Assembly (NCBI RefSeq): GCF_947495735.1
Contig: NZ_CANMAA010000005.1
Coordinates: 124,001-188,000 of the forward strand
From: an uncultured Pseudokineococcus sp.
GTDB lineage: Bacteria; Actinomycetota; Actinomycetes; Actinomycetales; Quadrisphaeraceae
Reading direction: 5' to 3'
Length of the DNA stretch: 64,000 bases
Positions 32,739 to 42,765 of the stretch are shown here, piece after piece. Below the pieces are notes generated by a model. It was not told where the DNA came from and did no database searches. It saw only the letters and a program-made list of their open reading frames with translations. The stretch's first letter is position 1; each line of letters starts with the position of its first letter. The position numbers and the translations under genes are program-made.

Positions 32739-35700
32739 ATGCACGACGACCGAGACCTCCTGCGCCGACGCGTCGAGCGGACGCTCGCCCACCGGCTGCG
32801 CCCCGCCGTGCACCGGGTCGTGGGCTCGCTGCAGGTGGAGGCGTGGCACGTGGAGGGGGGCCGGGGCGAGCCGGTCCCGCCGTCGGCGGCCCTGCCCGGG
32901 GACGGCCGCCGGGACGACGCCCGCTACGAGCCGATGGCCGTCGGCGACGCCTGGGGCCCGGCGTGGGGCACGAGCTGGCTCCACGTCACCGGCGAGGTGC
33001 CCGCCGAGGCGGCCGGGCGCCGCGTCGAGCTCGTGATCGACCTCGGCTGGGCCGACCACTCGCCGGGCTTCCAGGCGGAGGGCCTCGTGTACCGGCCCGA
33101 CGGCAGCCCCGTGAAGGGGCTGAACCCCCGCAACGGCTGGGTCCCGGTCGCCGAGGCCGCGGCGGGCGGCGAGCGGGTCGACCTCTTCGTCGAGGCCGCC
33201 GCCAACCCCCTCGTCCTCGACGTCGACCCCTTCCGGCCGACGACGCTGGGCGACCGGCTCACCGCGCCCGCCGAGCCGCTGTACCGCCTCGCCCGCGCCG
33301 ACGTCGCCGTCCTGGAGACCGAGGTGTGGGAGCTCGTCGCCGACCTCGAGGTCCTGGGCGGCCTGCTGGAGGAGCTCTCCGACGACGACCCGCGCGCGTG
33401 GCAGCTGGCCCGGGCGCTCGAGCGGAGCCTGGACGTCCTCGACCTCCAGGACGTCCCCGGGTCCGCGGCGGCGGCCCGCGGCCAGCTGGCCGACGTCCTC
33501 GCCGCACCCGCCACCGCCAGCGCGCACCGGCTCTCCGCGGTCGGGCACGCCCACATCGACTCCGCGTGGCTGTGGCCGCTGCGGGAGACGATCCGCAAGG
33601 TGGCGCGGACGACGTCGAACGTCGTCGACCTCATGGACTCGCCCCAGGGCCAGGACCTCGTCTACGCCATGAGCTCGGCGCAGCAGTACGCCTGGATCGA
33701 GGAGCACCGCCCCGAGGTCTTCGCGCGGGTGGCCGAGAAGGTGCGCGAGGGCCGCTTCGTGCCCGTGGGCGGCATGTGGGTCGAGTCCGACACGAACATG
33801 CCCGGCTCCGAGGCGATGGCCCGCCAGCTCGTGCACGGCAAGCGGTACTTCCTCGACCGCTTCGGCGTGGACACCCAGGAGCTGTGGCTGCCGGACTCCT
33901 TCGGCTACTCCGCCGCCCTGCCGCAGCTGGTGCGCCTGTCGGGCTCGCGCTGGTTCCTCACGCAGAAGATCAGCTGGAACACCACCAACGTCTTCCCGCA
34001 CCACACGTTCTGGTGGGAGGGGATCGACGGCACCCGCGTCTTCACCCACTTCCCGCCCGTGGACACCTACAACTCCGAGATCTCGGCGGCCGAGCTGGCG
34101 CACGCGCAGCGCAACCACCGCGACAAGGCCGGCTCCAACCGCTCGCTCGTGCCGTTCGGCTGGGGCGACGGCGGCGGTGGCCCCACCCGCGAGATGCTCC
34201 AGCGCGCCCGCCGCACGGCCGACCTCGAGGGCTCGCCGCGCGTGGTCGTCGAGGCGCCCTCGGCCTTCTTCTCCGCGGCGGAGGAGGAGTACGCGAGCGG
34301 CCCGGTGTGGGTGGGCGAGCTGTACCTGGAGATGCACCGCGGCACCTACACCTCCCAGGCCGGCACCAAGCAGGGCAACCGACGCAGCGAGCACCTGCTG
34401 CGCGAGGCGGAGCTGTGGTCGGCCGCCGCGGCCGTCGCGGGGGACCTCGCCTACCCCTACGAGGACCTCGACCGGCTCTGGAAGACGGTGCTGCTGCACC
34501 AGTTCCACGACATCCTCCCCGGCTCCTCGATCGCGTGGGTGCACCGCGAGGCCCGCGAGACCTACGCCGCCGTGGCCGAGGAGCTCGAGGGCCTGATCGC
34601 CGCGGCGCTGCAGGCGCTCACGGGCGGCCCCGCGGCCGGGTCGGGGAGCGTCGTCCTCAACGCCGCGCCGCACGCGCGCGGCGGCGCGCCCGCGCTCGGC
34701 GGCGGGCCCCTGGGCGAGCCGGCCGAGCCGGCGCCCGTCGTCGTCGAGACCGGCGGCGGGGAGCACGTCCTGGACAACGGGCGCGTGCGCGTCGTCGTCG
34801 ACGAGCGCGGGCTGCTGAGCTCGGTGCGCGACCTCGAGGCCGACCGCGAGGTGCTCGCGCCCGGCCAGGCCGGCGCGCTGCTCCAGCTGCACCCGGACAC
34901 CCCGAACGCCTGGGACGCCTGGGACCTCGACGCCTTCTACCGGAACCGGGTCAGCGACCTCACGGGCACCGACTCCGTCGAGCTCCTCCCCGCGGACCAC
35001 GGCGCCGCCACCGTGCGCGTGACCCGCTCCTTCGGGGCCTCCCGCGTGGTGCAGGACCTCTCCCTCGCGCCCGGCGCCGCCCGCGTCGACGTGCGCTGCG
35101 AGGTGGACTGGCAGGAGCGCGAGAAGGTGCTCAAGCTCGCCTTCCCCCTCGACGTGCACACCGACCGCGCCGCCTTCGAGACGCAGTTCGGGCACCTGCA
35201 GCGCCCGACGCACGTGAACACGACGTGGGACGCCGCCCGCTTCGAGGTGTGCGCCCACCGCTTCGTCCACGTCGCCGAGCCGGGCTACGGCGTCGCCGTC
35301 GTCAACGACTCCACGTACGGGCACGACGTCGCCCGCCACCCCCGCGAGGGCGGCGGGACGACGTCGACGGTGCGGCTGTCGCTGCTGCGCGCGCCGCGCT
35401 TCCCCGACCCGGACACCGACCAGGGCACCCACGTGCTGCGCGCCTCCCTCGTCGTCGGCGGCGTGGCCGACGCGGTGCGGGAGGGCTACGCGCTCAACCT
35501 GCCCGAGCGGCGCGTCCCCGGCAGCCGCGTCGTCGAGCCGGTCGTGCGGGTCGAGGACGAGAGCGCGCCCGGCGCGGTCGTCGTCGAGGCGGTCAAGCTG
35601 GCCGAGGACCGCTCGGGCGACGTCGTGGTCCGGGTCTACGAGGCCCTCGGCGGCCGCGCCCGCGCCCGGCTCGTGCCCGGCTTCGCCGCGGCGGGCGCCG

Positions 35701-35846
35701 AGGAGGTCGACCTGCTCGAGCGGCCGGCGCCGGAGGACGTGCGCGGCGCCCTGGCGGGCGGAGCGCTCGACGAGCGGGGAGGGGCGTCGCTGTCGCTGCG
35801 GCCCTTCCAGGTCGTGACCCTCCGGCTGCGCCGGGCGACCCCGTGA
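32739..35846 (+). CDS. GH38 alpha-mannosidase
   Basis: 1035 residues, the usual length for bacterial GH38. AVGHAHIDSAWLWPLRET (H272, D274) is the zinc-binding start of the catalytic domain. WVESDTNMPGSEA and LWLPDSFGYSAALPQ carry the nucleophile Asp (D386). QFHDILPGSSIAWVHREA closes the helical domain, and the last ~400 residues are beta-sandwich domains. There is no signal peptide, so it acts in the cytosol on imported mannosides. A binding protein and two permeases follow 90 bp downstream and probably import its substrate. ATG 32739 is preceded by a GGAG site. Confidence 0.93.
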   Translation: MHDDRDLLRRRVERTLAHRLRPAVHRVVGSLQVEAWHVEGGRGEPVPPSAALPGDGRRDDARYEPMAVGDAWGPAWGTSWLHVTGEVPAEAAGRRVELVIDLGWADHSPGFQAEGLVYRPDGSPVKGLNPRNGWVPVAEAAAGGERVDLFVEAAANPLVLDVDPFRPTTLGDRLTAPAEPLYRLARADVAVLETEVWELVADLEVLGGLLEELSDDDPRAWQLARALERSLDVLDLQDVPGSAAAARGQLADVLAAPATASAHRLSAVGHAHIDSAWLWPLRETIRKVARTTSNVVDLMDSPQGQDLVYAMSSAQQYAWIEEHRPEVFARVAEKVREGRFVPVGGMWVESDTNMPGSEAMARQLVHGKRYFLDRFGVDTQELWLPDSFGYSAALPQLVRLSGSRWFLTQKISWNTTNVFPHHTFWWEGIDGTRVFTHFPPVDTYNSEISAAELAHAQRNHRDKAGSNRSLVPFGWGDGGGGPTREMLQRARRTADLEGSPRVVVEAPSAFFSAAEEEYASGPVWVGELYLEMHRGTYTSQAGTKQGNRRSEHLLREAELWSAAAAVAGDLAYPYEDLDRLWKTVLLHQFHDILPGSSIAWVHREARETYAAVAEELEGLIAAALQALTGGPAAGSGSVVLNAAPHARGGAPALGGGPLGEPAEPAPVVVETGGGEHVLDNGRVRVVVDERGLLSSVRDLEADREVLAPGQAGALLQLHPDTPNAWDAWDLDAFYRNRVSDLTGTDSVELLPADHGAATVRVTRSFGASRVVQDLSLAPGAARVDVRCEVDWQEREKVLKLAFPLDVHTDRAAFETQFGHLQRPTHVNTTWDAARFEVCAHRFVHVAEPGYGVAVVNDSTYGHDVARHPREGGGTTSTVRLSLLRAPRFPDPDTDQGTHVLRASLVVGGVADAVREGYALNLPERRVPGSRVVEPVVRVEDESAPGAVVVEAVKLAEDRSGDVVVRVYEALGGRARARLVPGFAAAGAEEVDLLERPAPEDVRGALAGGALDERGGASLSLRPFQVVTLRLRRATP

Positions 35847-35936
35847 GGGTCGCGGGCTGAGACCCGGGCCCGGGAGCCCCCGGGCCCGACCGACCCCGAC
35901 GAGGCGGCGACGGAGCCGCGGAGCGGAGGTGCCGAG

Positions 35937-37388
35937 GTGGAGCGGAGCTGGAGCACGAGGAGGGCGCGCGGGGCGCGCGCGAGGACCCGGGGGAGGACCC
36001 GCAGCAGAGCGGCTGCGGTGGCCGGACCGGCGGTGGTCGTGCTGGCGCTCGCGACCGGCTGCGGCCAGCAGGGCGCCGCCGAGCGGGCCGACGTCCTGCG
36101 CGTCGCCTACCAGCAGTTCGGCGGGACCTCGCCCGTCGACGACTGGTTCGCCGACGTCGCGGCGGAGTTCGAGGAGGCCAACCCCGGCGTCGACGTGCAG
36201 CTGATGCCCGTCGTGGCGGGGGGCAACGACTACTTCACCAAGCTCAACCTCATGCGGGGCTCCCAGCGGACGGCGCCCGACGTCATGCTCCAGGACTCCT
36301 TCCAGATCAACTCCGACATCGAGGCCGGCTACCTCCTGCCGCTGGACGACCGGCTCGCGCAGTGGGAGGACTGGCCGCAGTTCGCGGGCTCCGAGGGCGC
36401 CACCACCGGCCGCGACGGGTCCGTCTACGGGGTCTCCATGGGCACCGACACCCGGGCGCTCTACTACAACCGGGACCTCCTCGCCGAGGCCGGCGTCGAG
36501 GTGCCCTGGGAGCCGCAGACCTGGGAGGACGTCCTCGACGGCGCCCGGGCGGTCCGGGACGCCGGCCTGACCTCCCCGGACGGCTCGCCGGTGATCCCCT
36601 TCAACATCTACGGCGGGTCCTCGGTCGGCGAGGTGACGTCCATGCAGAGCGTGCAGATGCTGCTCGCGGGCACCGGCGACGAGCTCTACGACGACGAGAG
36701 CGAGCGCTGGGTGGTGGCCAGCGAGGGCTTCGAGGACTCCCTCGCGTTCCTCGACACCGTCTACAGCGAGGACCTCGGGCCGTCGCTGGCCATGGCGCTG
36801 GACCCGCAGCTGCAGTACGCCGTCGCGGGCCAGCTCATCCCCCAGCAGCGGGTCGCCATCGCCCTCGACGGGTCGTGGCAGGTGGAGAACTGGCGCGAGG
36901 GCGGCACGTCGGCGTGGGACGGGTGGACCGAGACCCTCGGCGTCGCGCCCATGCCCACGCAGGACGGGCAGGAGCCCGGCGCCGTGAGCCTGTCCGGGGG
37001 CTTCGCCCTCGCCGTCGACGCGGGGGCGCCGGAGCCCGACCTGGCCTTCGAGTTCATCACCACGGCCGCGGACTACGAGAGCTCCCTCGCGTACTACCTG
37101 GCGGCGCAGCAGATCTCGGTGCGCTCCGACGTCAGCGAGGACCCGCGGTACGCCGAGCAGAACCCGACGATCTCCTCGTTCTCCGACCTCGTCGAGGTCA
37201 CGCGCTTCCGGCCCGCCTACCAGGAGTACCCGCGCATCTCGAGCGAGATCAGCACCACCGCCGAGTCCGTCATCACCGGTGACCGCACGCCGGAGCAGGC
37301 GATGGCCGACTACGGCGAGGCGGTGACGCAGATCGTCGGCGAGGACGACGTCGTGCGCGTCGACGGCGACGAGGAGGAGGGCTCGTGA
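35937..37388 (+). CDS. Sugar ABC transporter substrate-binding lipoprotein (mannoside cluster)
   Basis: 483 residues. A long Arg-rich n-region is followed by a hydrophobic core ending VVLALATGCGQQ, a lipobox with Cys near residue 42. The mature part is a family 1 solute-binding protein: VLRVAYQQFGGT, FTKLNLMRGSQRTAPDVMLQD, GVSMGTDTRALYYNRDLL and QTWEDVLDGAR. It likely feeds substrates to the cytosolic GH38 enzyme encoded just upstream. GTG 35937 follows a GGAGG-type ribosome site. It overlaps the first permease by 4 bp. Confidence 0.92.
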   Translation: MERSWSTRRARGARARTRGRTRSRAAAVAGPAVVVLALATGCGQQGAAERADVLRVAYQQFGGTSPVDDWFADVAAEFEEANPGVDVQLMPVVAGGNDYFTKLNLMRGSQRTAPDVMLQDSFQINSDIEAGYLLPLDDRLAQWEDWPQFAGSEGATTGRDGSVYGVSMGTDTRALYYNRDLLAEAGVEVPWEPQTWEDVLDGARAVRDAGLTSPDGSPVIPFNIYGGSSVGEVTSMQSVQMLLAGTGDELYDDESERWVVASEGFEDSLAFLDTVYSEDLGPSLAMALDPQLQYAVAGQLIPQQRVAIALDGSWQVENWREGGTSAWDGWTETLGVAPMPTQDGQEPGAVSLSGGFALAVDAGAPEPDLAFEFITTAADYESSLAYYLAAQQISVRSDVSEDPRYAEQNPTISSFSDLVEVTRFRPAYQEYPRISSEISTTAESVITGDRTPEQAMADYGEAVTQIVGEDDVVRVDGDEEEGS

Positions 37389-38329
37389 GCGTCGTGGAGA
37401 CCCGCCGGGGCAGCGCCCCCGCCCCCGCGCCCGGGGGAGGGCCGGCCGCGCGCCCGCCGCGGCGCCAGCCCGCCGGCCGCTGGCTCCTGCCGCTCGCGCC
37501 GGCGGTCGTGCTCCTGGCCGTGTTCTTCGCCGGGCCCGTCGTGTGGAGCGTGCTCCTGTCCTTCACCGACGCCTCGCTGACGGGCTCCGCGGCGGCGCAG
37601 ACGTCGTTCGTGGGGCTCGACAACTTCGCCCAGCTCCTGGGCGACCCGGCGGTGTGGAACGCCGTCGTGCTCACCGTCGTCTTCGTCGTCGGCTCGGCCG
37701 TGATCGGCCAGAACGGGCTCGGCCTGGCGCTCGCGCTCATGCTGCGCGGGCGCGGGAGCGTCACCCGCTCCCTCGTGACGCTCCCGGTCATGGCCGCCTA
37801 CGTCGTGCCCGAGATCGTCGCCGCCTTCGTCTGGTACGCCTTCCTCAACCCCGAGGGCACGCTCAACACGGCGCTGACGAGCGTGGGGCTGCCCGGTCAG
37901 AGCTGGCTGTTCACGGTGCCGATCCTCGCCGTCGTGCTCGCCAACATCTGGCGCGGGACGGCGTTCTCGATGCTCATCTACCTGGCGGCGCTGAGCCAGG
38001 TGCCCTCCGACGTCGACGAGCAGGCGCAGATCGACGGCGCGTCCGGCTGGAAGCGGCTGCGCTTCGTCACCATCCCGATGATCCGCCGCGCCATCGGGAC
38101 CAACCTCGTGCTCGTGACGCTGCAGACGCTGCAGGTCTTCACGCTCATCTTCGTCATGACGGCCGGCGGGCCCGGCGACGCGAGCGAGACGCTCCCGCTG
38201 CTCATGTACGAGCAGGCCTTCCAGTACGCCGCCCTCGGCTACGGCACCGCCATCGCGCTCGTGCTGCTCGCCATCGGCGCCGTCTTCTCGCTCGGGTACA
38301 TCCGCGCCATCGGCAAGGAGGAGATCTGA
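37385..38329 (+). CDS. Sugar ABC transporter permease (MalF/UgpA type), mannoside cluster
   Basis: 314 residues with six membrane segments after a Pro/Arg-rich N-terminus. The EAA-type loop reads DVDEQAQIDGASGWKRLRFV, then IPMIRRAIGT. The GTG start overlaps the binding-protein stop (GTGA). No ATPase gene is present in the cluster. Confidence 0.92.
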   Translation: MSVVETRRGSAPAPAPGGGPAARPPRRQPAGRWLLPLAPAVVLLAVFFAGPVVWSVLLSFTDASLTGSAAAQTSFVGLDNFAQLLGDPAVWNAVVLTVVFVVGSAVIGQNGLGLALALMLRGRGSVTRSLVTLPVMAAYVVPEIVAAFVWYAFLNPEGTLNTALTSVGLPGQSWLFTVPILAVVLANIWRGTAFSMLIYLAALSQVPSDVDEQAQIDGASGWKRLRFVTIPMIRRAIGTNLVLVTLQTLQVFTLIFVMTAGGPGDASETLPLLMYEQAFQYAALGYGTAIALVLLAIGAVFSLGYIRAIGKEEI

Positions 38330-39231
38330 TGGCCGCCGCCACCAGCACCGCCCCGGGCACGGGGGCGACCGTGCCCCCAGCCCGGCCCCCGCGGCCCACC
38401 GTGGCCTCTCCGCGGCGCCGGGCCTCCGACGTCCTCGTCACGGCCGTGCTCGCCGTCGTCGCGGTGCTCTTCGCCGTGCCGCTGCTCTGGCTCGTCATCG
38501 CCTCCCTCGACCCGGCGGCCTCGCTCCAGCTCTCCCTGCCCGAGGAGCCGGGCCTGGACAACTTCGCGGCCGTGCTGACCGTCGACACGACGCTGCGCCC
38601 GCTGCTCAACTCCCTGGTCCTGTGCCTGTCGGCGTCGCTGATCACGGTCCTGGTGGCGACGCTGGCGGCCTACCCGCTCTCGCGCTACCAGCTGCGCTAC
38701 GGCCGCCCGTTCCTCTACACGATCCTCTTCGCGACCGGGCTGCCGCTGACCGCCGTCATGGTCCCCGTCTACAGCCTGTTCGCGCGGATGGACCTGGTGG
38801 ACACCCGGTACGGCACGGTGCTGTTCCTGGCGGCGACGTCCCTGCCCATCGCCATCTGGCTGACCAAGTCCTTCATGGACGGGGTCCCCATCCAGCTGGA
38901 GGAGGCGGCCTGGACGGACGGCGCCTCGGCGATGCAGTCGCTGCGCAGCATCGTGGCGCCGCTCATGCTGCCCGGGATGCTCGTGGTGGGGATCTTCACG
39001 TTCATCACGGCCTGGGGGAACTTCTTCGTCCCGTTCGTGCTGCTGCTCTCGGAGGAGAAGCTGCCCGCGGCCGTGACGATCTACCAGTTCTTCGGGCAGT
39101 ACGGCGCAGCCGCCTACGGCCAGCTGGCGGCGTACTCGCTGCTCTACACGCTGCCCGTGGTCGTGCTGTACGCGGTCGTCTCGCGCTGGCTCGGGGGTGC
39201 GTTCACCCTCGGCGGGGGCGTGAAGGGGTAG
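38329..39231 (+). CDS. Sugar ABC transporter permease (MalG/UgpE type), mannoside cluster
   Basis: 300 residues, six membrane segments. The EAA loop reads IQLEEAAWTDGASAMQSLRS, then VAPLMLPGML. The ATG shares one base with the previous stop (TGATG). It is the last gene of the mannoside operon and is followed by a long hairpin. Confidence 0.92.
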   Translation: MAAATSTAPGTGATVPPARPPRPTVASPRRRASDVLVTAVLAVVAVLFAVPLLWLVIASLDPAASLQLSLPEEPGLDNFAAVLTVDTTLRPLLNSLVLCLSASLITVLVATLAAYPLSRYQLRYGRPFLYTILFATGLPLTAVMVPVYSLFARMDLVDTRYGTVLFLAATSLPIAIWLTKSFMDGVPIQLEEAAWTDGASAMQSLRSIVAPLMLPGMLVVGIFTFITAWGNFFVPFVLLLSEEKLPAAVTIYQFFGQYGAAAYGQLAAYSLLYTLPVVVLYAVVSRWLGGAFTLGGGVKG

Positions 39232-39274
39232 CGCGGGCGGACGCAGGCCGTCGCCCGCGGGGAGGGCGCTACCC

Positions 39275-39326
39275 CGAGCCGGTGGACCCACGACGCGGTC
39301 AGGCGCGTCGCGGGTCCACCGGCTCG
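39275..39326. terminator. Long bidirectional terminator hairpin
   Basis: CGAGCCGGTGGACCC pairs perfectly with GGGTCCACCGGCTCG. After one mismatch CGACGCG pairs with CGCGTCG around a short loop, giving a stem of about 23 bp in 52 bp. It lies between the convergent mannoside ABC operon and tctA. Confidence 0.7.
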
Positions 39327-39379
39327 CAGCGGTCACCCTCGGTCGGCGCGCCTGCTCCGCCGCTCCCGAGGTGCGGGTC

Positions 39380-40885
39380 TCAGACGTCGGCGCCGCGGCT
39401 GCTGCGGATCTTGCCCACGACGGCGAGCAGCACCACGACGGCGAGCAGTGCGTACACGACGACGGTGGCCGGGCTGGCGGCCAGCGCGCCGAGGTCGCCC
39501 TGGCTGATGGCGAGGGTGTTGCGGAGGTTGACCTCCGCGATGGGGCCGAGGATGACGGCGATGAGCACGGGAGCCAGCGGCACGTCGTGCCGGCGCATGA
39601 GGAAGCCCAGCAGGCCGAGCAGGAGCAGCAGCCAGAGGTCGACGATCGAGCCGGCCGAGACGTAGATGCCCAGGCCGGCGAACACGCTGATCCCCGCGTA
39701 CAGGTACGGCCGCGGGATGACCAGGAGCTTGGCCCACAGCGGCGCGAAGGGCAGGTTGAGCACCAGCAGCACGAAGAGGCCGACGAACAGGCTCGCGATG
39801 AGCGCCCAGGCGACCTCGCCGGACCGCTCGAAGATCAGCGGCCCGGGCTGGATCCCGAACTGCTGGAAGGCGCCGAGCAGCACCGCCGCGGTCGCCGACG
39901 TCGGCAGGGCCAGGACGATCAGGGCGCCCATCGCGGTGCCGGCGGTGGCGTTGCCCGCCGCCTCCGGACCGGCGACGCCGCGGATGGCGCCGCGCCCGAA
40001 CATCGGGTTCCTGCGGCGGGCGTCGAGGCGGCGCTCGGTGCCGTAGGACAGGAACGTCGGCACCTCGGAGCCGCCGACGGGGATGACGCCGAAGGGCACG
40101 CCGAAGCCCGCGCCGCGCAGCCAGGCCGGGAGCGCCTCGCGGAACTCGGCCCGCGACAGGAAGGGCCGGCCCCGGACGGCGACGAGCTTGTCCCCGCCGA
40201 CGTGCCGGCGCCGCGAGGCGACGAAGAGCACCTCCCCGAGTGCCAGCAGGCCGACGGTGATGACGACGATGCCGACGCCGTCGAACAGCTGGGGGACGCC
40301 GAGGGTGTAGCGGACCGTCCCGGTCTGGGAGTCGATGCCGACGACGCCGATGGTGAAGCCGATGACGAGCGCGGCCAGGCCCTTGAGGGCGGAGTCCGCG
40401 ACGACGAACGCGATGGCCACGAAGGCGAAGGCCGTGAGGGCGAAGAACTCGGCGGGCCCGAAGGCGGAGGCGAGGCTCGCGAACAGCGGCGCGCCCAGCG
40501 CGACGACGGTCGTGGCGATGAGGCCACCGGTGAAGGCGCCGATGGCCGAGGTGGCCAGGGCCTGGGACGCGCGCCCGTCGAGCGCCATCTTGTGGCCCTC
40601 GATGGTCGTCGCGATGGCCGAGGAGTTGCCGGGGGTGTTGAGGAGGATGCCGGTGATCGAGTCGCCGAAGAGGCCGCCGTAGTACACCCCGGCGAGCATG
40701 ATCAGGGCGCCCGTCGGGTCCAGGGCGAAGGTCACCGGCAGCAGCAGCGCCACCGCCATGGCGGAACCGAGCCCGGGCAGGACCCCGACCGCCGTGCCCA
40801 GCAGGGCCCCGAGGAAGACGTACACGAGGTTCATCGGCGTCAGGGCGGTGGAGAACCCGCCCGCCAGGTCGCTCAGGGCTTCCAC
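39380..40885 (-). CDS. tctA: Tripartite tricarboxylate transporter, large permease
   Basis: 501 residues with about 12 membrane segments. GVLPGLGSAMAVALLLP and YYGGLFGDSITGILLNTPGN near the N-terminus and GVIPVGGSEVPTFLSYGTER in the middle are TctA hallmarks. With TctB and the binding protein TctC it imports citrate, other tri- or dicarboxylates, or similar anions with cation symport. It is the last gene of the tctCBA operon and starts at GTG 40885, one base after the tctB stop. Confidence 0.93.
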   Translation of the reverse strand: MEALSDLAGGFSTALTPMNLVYVFLGALLGTAVGVLPGLGSAMAVALLLPVTFALDPTGALIMLAGVYYGGLFGDSITGILLNTPGNSSAIATTIEGHKMALDGRASQALATSAIGAFTGGLIATTVVALGAPLFASLASAFGPAEFFALTAFAFVAIAFVVADSALKGLAALVIGFTIGVVGIDSQTGTVRYTLGVPQLFDGVGIVVITVGLLALGEVLFVASRRRHVGGDKLVAVRGRPFLSRAEFREALPAWLRGAGFGVPFGVIPVGGSEVPTFLSYGTERRLDARRRNPMFGRGAIRGVAGPEAAGNATAGTAMGALIVLALPTSATAAVLLGAFQQFGIQPGPLIFERSGEVAWALIASLFVGLFVLLVLNLPFAPLWAKLLVIPRPYLYAGISVFAGLGIYVSAGSIVDLWLLLLLGLLGFLMRRHDVPLAPVLIAVILGPIAEVNLRNTLAISQGDLGALAASPATVVVYALLAVVVLLAVVGKIRSSRGADV

Positions 40886-40886
40886 G

Positions 40887-41561
40887 TCAGAACGCTCCCA
40901 GGACGCCGGCCGGCAGGTTCAGGCCCAGGCCGGCGCCGAAGGCCAGCTGGACGATCGAGGCGATGGCGAGCGCCACCCCCAGGTCGAAGAGACGACGACG
41001 GCTGCCCAGGGCCTGGGCCACCCCCCAGAAGAGCCAGGTGCCGGCGAGGATCCAGCCGAGCGGCTGGAGGACCACGATGAAGGTCGCGAAGGCCGCGGCG
41101 ACCAGCAGCGCGGAGCGCCAGTCGGTGCGGGCGCCCTCGTCGGTGCGGTCCTCCGTCGTGCCGGGGACCTGCAGCGGCGCGCCCGTCGTCCCCCCGGTGG
41201 GGGCGGCCCCGGCGCCGGCGGGGTGGGTGCCGCGCCGCGCCGCCGCCCTCCGCTGCCGGACGGCGTCCACCACGAGGCCGACCGTGGTGAACCAGGCCAG
41301 CACCACGATGAGCGTGGGCACGAAGGCGGGCCCGGGGCCCTCCTCCGCCTCGACGGCGTCGAGGGTCAGGAGCCCGTACGTCAGGAAGAGCGCGAACCCG
41401 GCGACGACGGCCGCCACGGCGAAGGAGCCAGGGGACGGCCCGGGCGCGGCGAGCGCCTGCGGCGGCTCGTCGGCCAGGTGACCGTCGTCCAGCCGCTCGT
41501 CGGTCGGCGGCTCGTCGGCCGAGGCGGGGTGGCTGCCGCCGCCCGGTGCGGGCCGGCTCAC
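40887..41561 (-). CDS. tctB: Tripartite tricarboxylate transporter, small permease
   Basis: 224 residues, longer than usual because of a ~50-residue polar N-terminus and a Pro/Gly-rich loop between the second and third membrane segments. Four membrane segments with WILAGTWLFWGVAQALGSRR and LGLNLPAGVL match TctB. GTG 41561 overlaps the tctC stop by 4 bp. Confidence 0.82.
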   Translation of the reverse strand: MSRPAPGGGSHPASADEPPTDERLDDGHLADEPPQALAAPGPSPGSFAVAAVVAGFALFLTYGLLTLDAVEAEEGPGPAFVPTLIVVLAWFTTVGLVVDAVRQRRAAARRGTHPAGAGAAPTGGTTGAPLQVPGTTEDRTDEGARTDWRSALLVAAAFATFIVVLQPLGWILAGTWLFWGVAQALGSRRRLFDLGVALAIASIVQLAFGAGLGLNLPAGVLGAF

Positions 41562-42538
41562 AGGCCGGCCTCCTCGAGGATCGCCTGGATGCGGGCGACC
41601 TCCTCGTCGATGAAGTCGGCGAAGTCCTCCCCGACGAGCGTGACGTCGACCCACTGGTTGCGCTCGACCGTCTCCGCCCACTCCGGGGTGGCCACGGTCT
41701 CGGCGACGATCGCCTCGAGCTCGGCCCGCTCCTCCTCGGTCAGTCCGGGCGGGGCGAGGAGGCCGCGCCAGTTGCCCTGGTGGACGTCGTAGCCGAGCTC
41801 GTAGAGCGTCTCGACCCCGAGCTCGGGCTGGGGCTCGGGCGCCGAGAGGGCGAGGGCCCGCAGCGCGCCGGCCTCGATCTGGTCGGCGAACTCGTTGTAG
41901 CCGCTGATGCCGACGTCACTGGCCCCCGAGAGCAGCGCCTGGATGGCCTCGCCGCCGCCGGAGTAGGCGATGTAGTTGACGTCCGTGGCCGGGACGCCGA
42001 CCTCCTGGGCCAGCTGCGCCGCCAGGAGCTGGTCGGTGCCGCCGAGCGAGCCGCCGCCGACGGCCACGGCGCCCGGGTCGGCCTGCCACGCGGCGGCGAG
42101 GTCGTCGACCGACTGCAGCGGCGAGTCCGCCGGCACCACGATCACCTCGTAGTCGTCCGTCAGCCGAGCCAGCGACGTGACGTCGTCGAAGCCGACGGGG
42201 CTGTCGTTGATCTCGACGCCGCCCACCATGACCGTCCCCGTGATCATGATGACGTCGCCCTGGCCCTCCATCTGAGCCAGCTGCGCGAGCCCGATGGTGC
42301 CGGCCGCCCCGGGCACGTTGACCACCTGGGGGTTGGTGACGACGTCGGTGTCGCGCATGGTCGCCTGCAGCTGGCGCGCCAGCCCGTCCCACCCGCCGCC
42401 GGTCGAGGCGGGGGCGATGATCGTCAGCCCGGTCCGCGCCCCGGAGAGCGTCCCCGAGCTCCGGGCGTCCCAGGCCGCCGCCCCGACGAGCGGCACCAGC
42501 AGCACCACTCCCACGATCCCCGCCGCGCGTCGTCGCAC
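41558..42538 (-). CDS. tctC: Tripartite tricarboxylate transporter, extracytoplasmic binding protein
   Basis: About 326 residues from GTG 42538. A single hydrophobic segment near the N-terminus (GIVGVVLLVPLVGAAAW) acts as a signal or anchor, with no lipobox Cys. TctC features are IIAPASTGGGWDGLARQLQ, VVNVPGAAGTIGLAQL, GGGSLGGTDQLLAAQLA and VNYIAYSGGGEAIQALLSG. It captures the anion outside the membrane. It is first in the operon, upstream of tctB and tctA. Confidence 0.9.
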   Translation of the reverse strand: MRRRAAGIVGVVLLVPLVGAAAWDARSSGTLSGARTGLTIIAPASTGGGWDGLARQLQATMRDTDVVTNPQVVNVPGAAGTIGLAQLAQMEGQGDVIMITGTVMVGGVEINDSPVGFDDVTSLARLTDDYEVIVVPADSPLQSVDDLAAAWQADPGAVAVGGGSLGGTDQLLAAQLAQEVGVPATDVNYIAYSGGGEAIQALLSGASDVGISGYNEFADQIEAGALRALALSAPEPQPELGVETLYELGYDVHQGNWRGLLAPPGLTEEERAELEAIVAETVATPEWAETVERNQWVDVTLVGEDFADFIDEEVARIQAILEEAGL

Positions 42539-42765
42539 GTCGTCACTCCCGTCCCCGGCGGTCCTGGCGACCGGCCTCGTCGGCTGCGGCCCGGCGCACG
42601 TCGCCGGGTCGCTCTCGCCGCGGACGCTACTCGCGCGCGGCTGCTCGCCGGCGCACGCGGCGCCCGGCCGCGCGCGTGACGTCTGCGACAGCGGCGGCGC
42701 GGGATCGGGGCCCCGCCGGCGTGGTAGCAAGAGGCACCGGCGGAGGTCCTGCCGGTGCGGGACGG

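Noticed and set aside
32652-35432. 926-codon open frame antisense to the GH38 gene
   Set aside because: It mirrors the codon bias of the GH38 gene, is Arg/Gly/Val-rich without domains and lacks a ribosome site.
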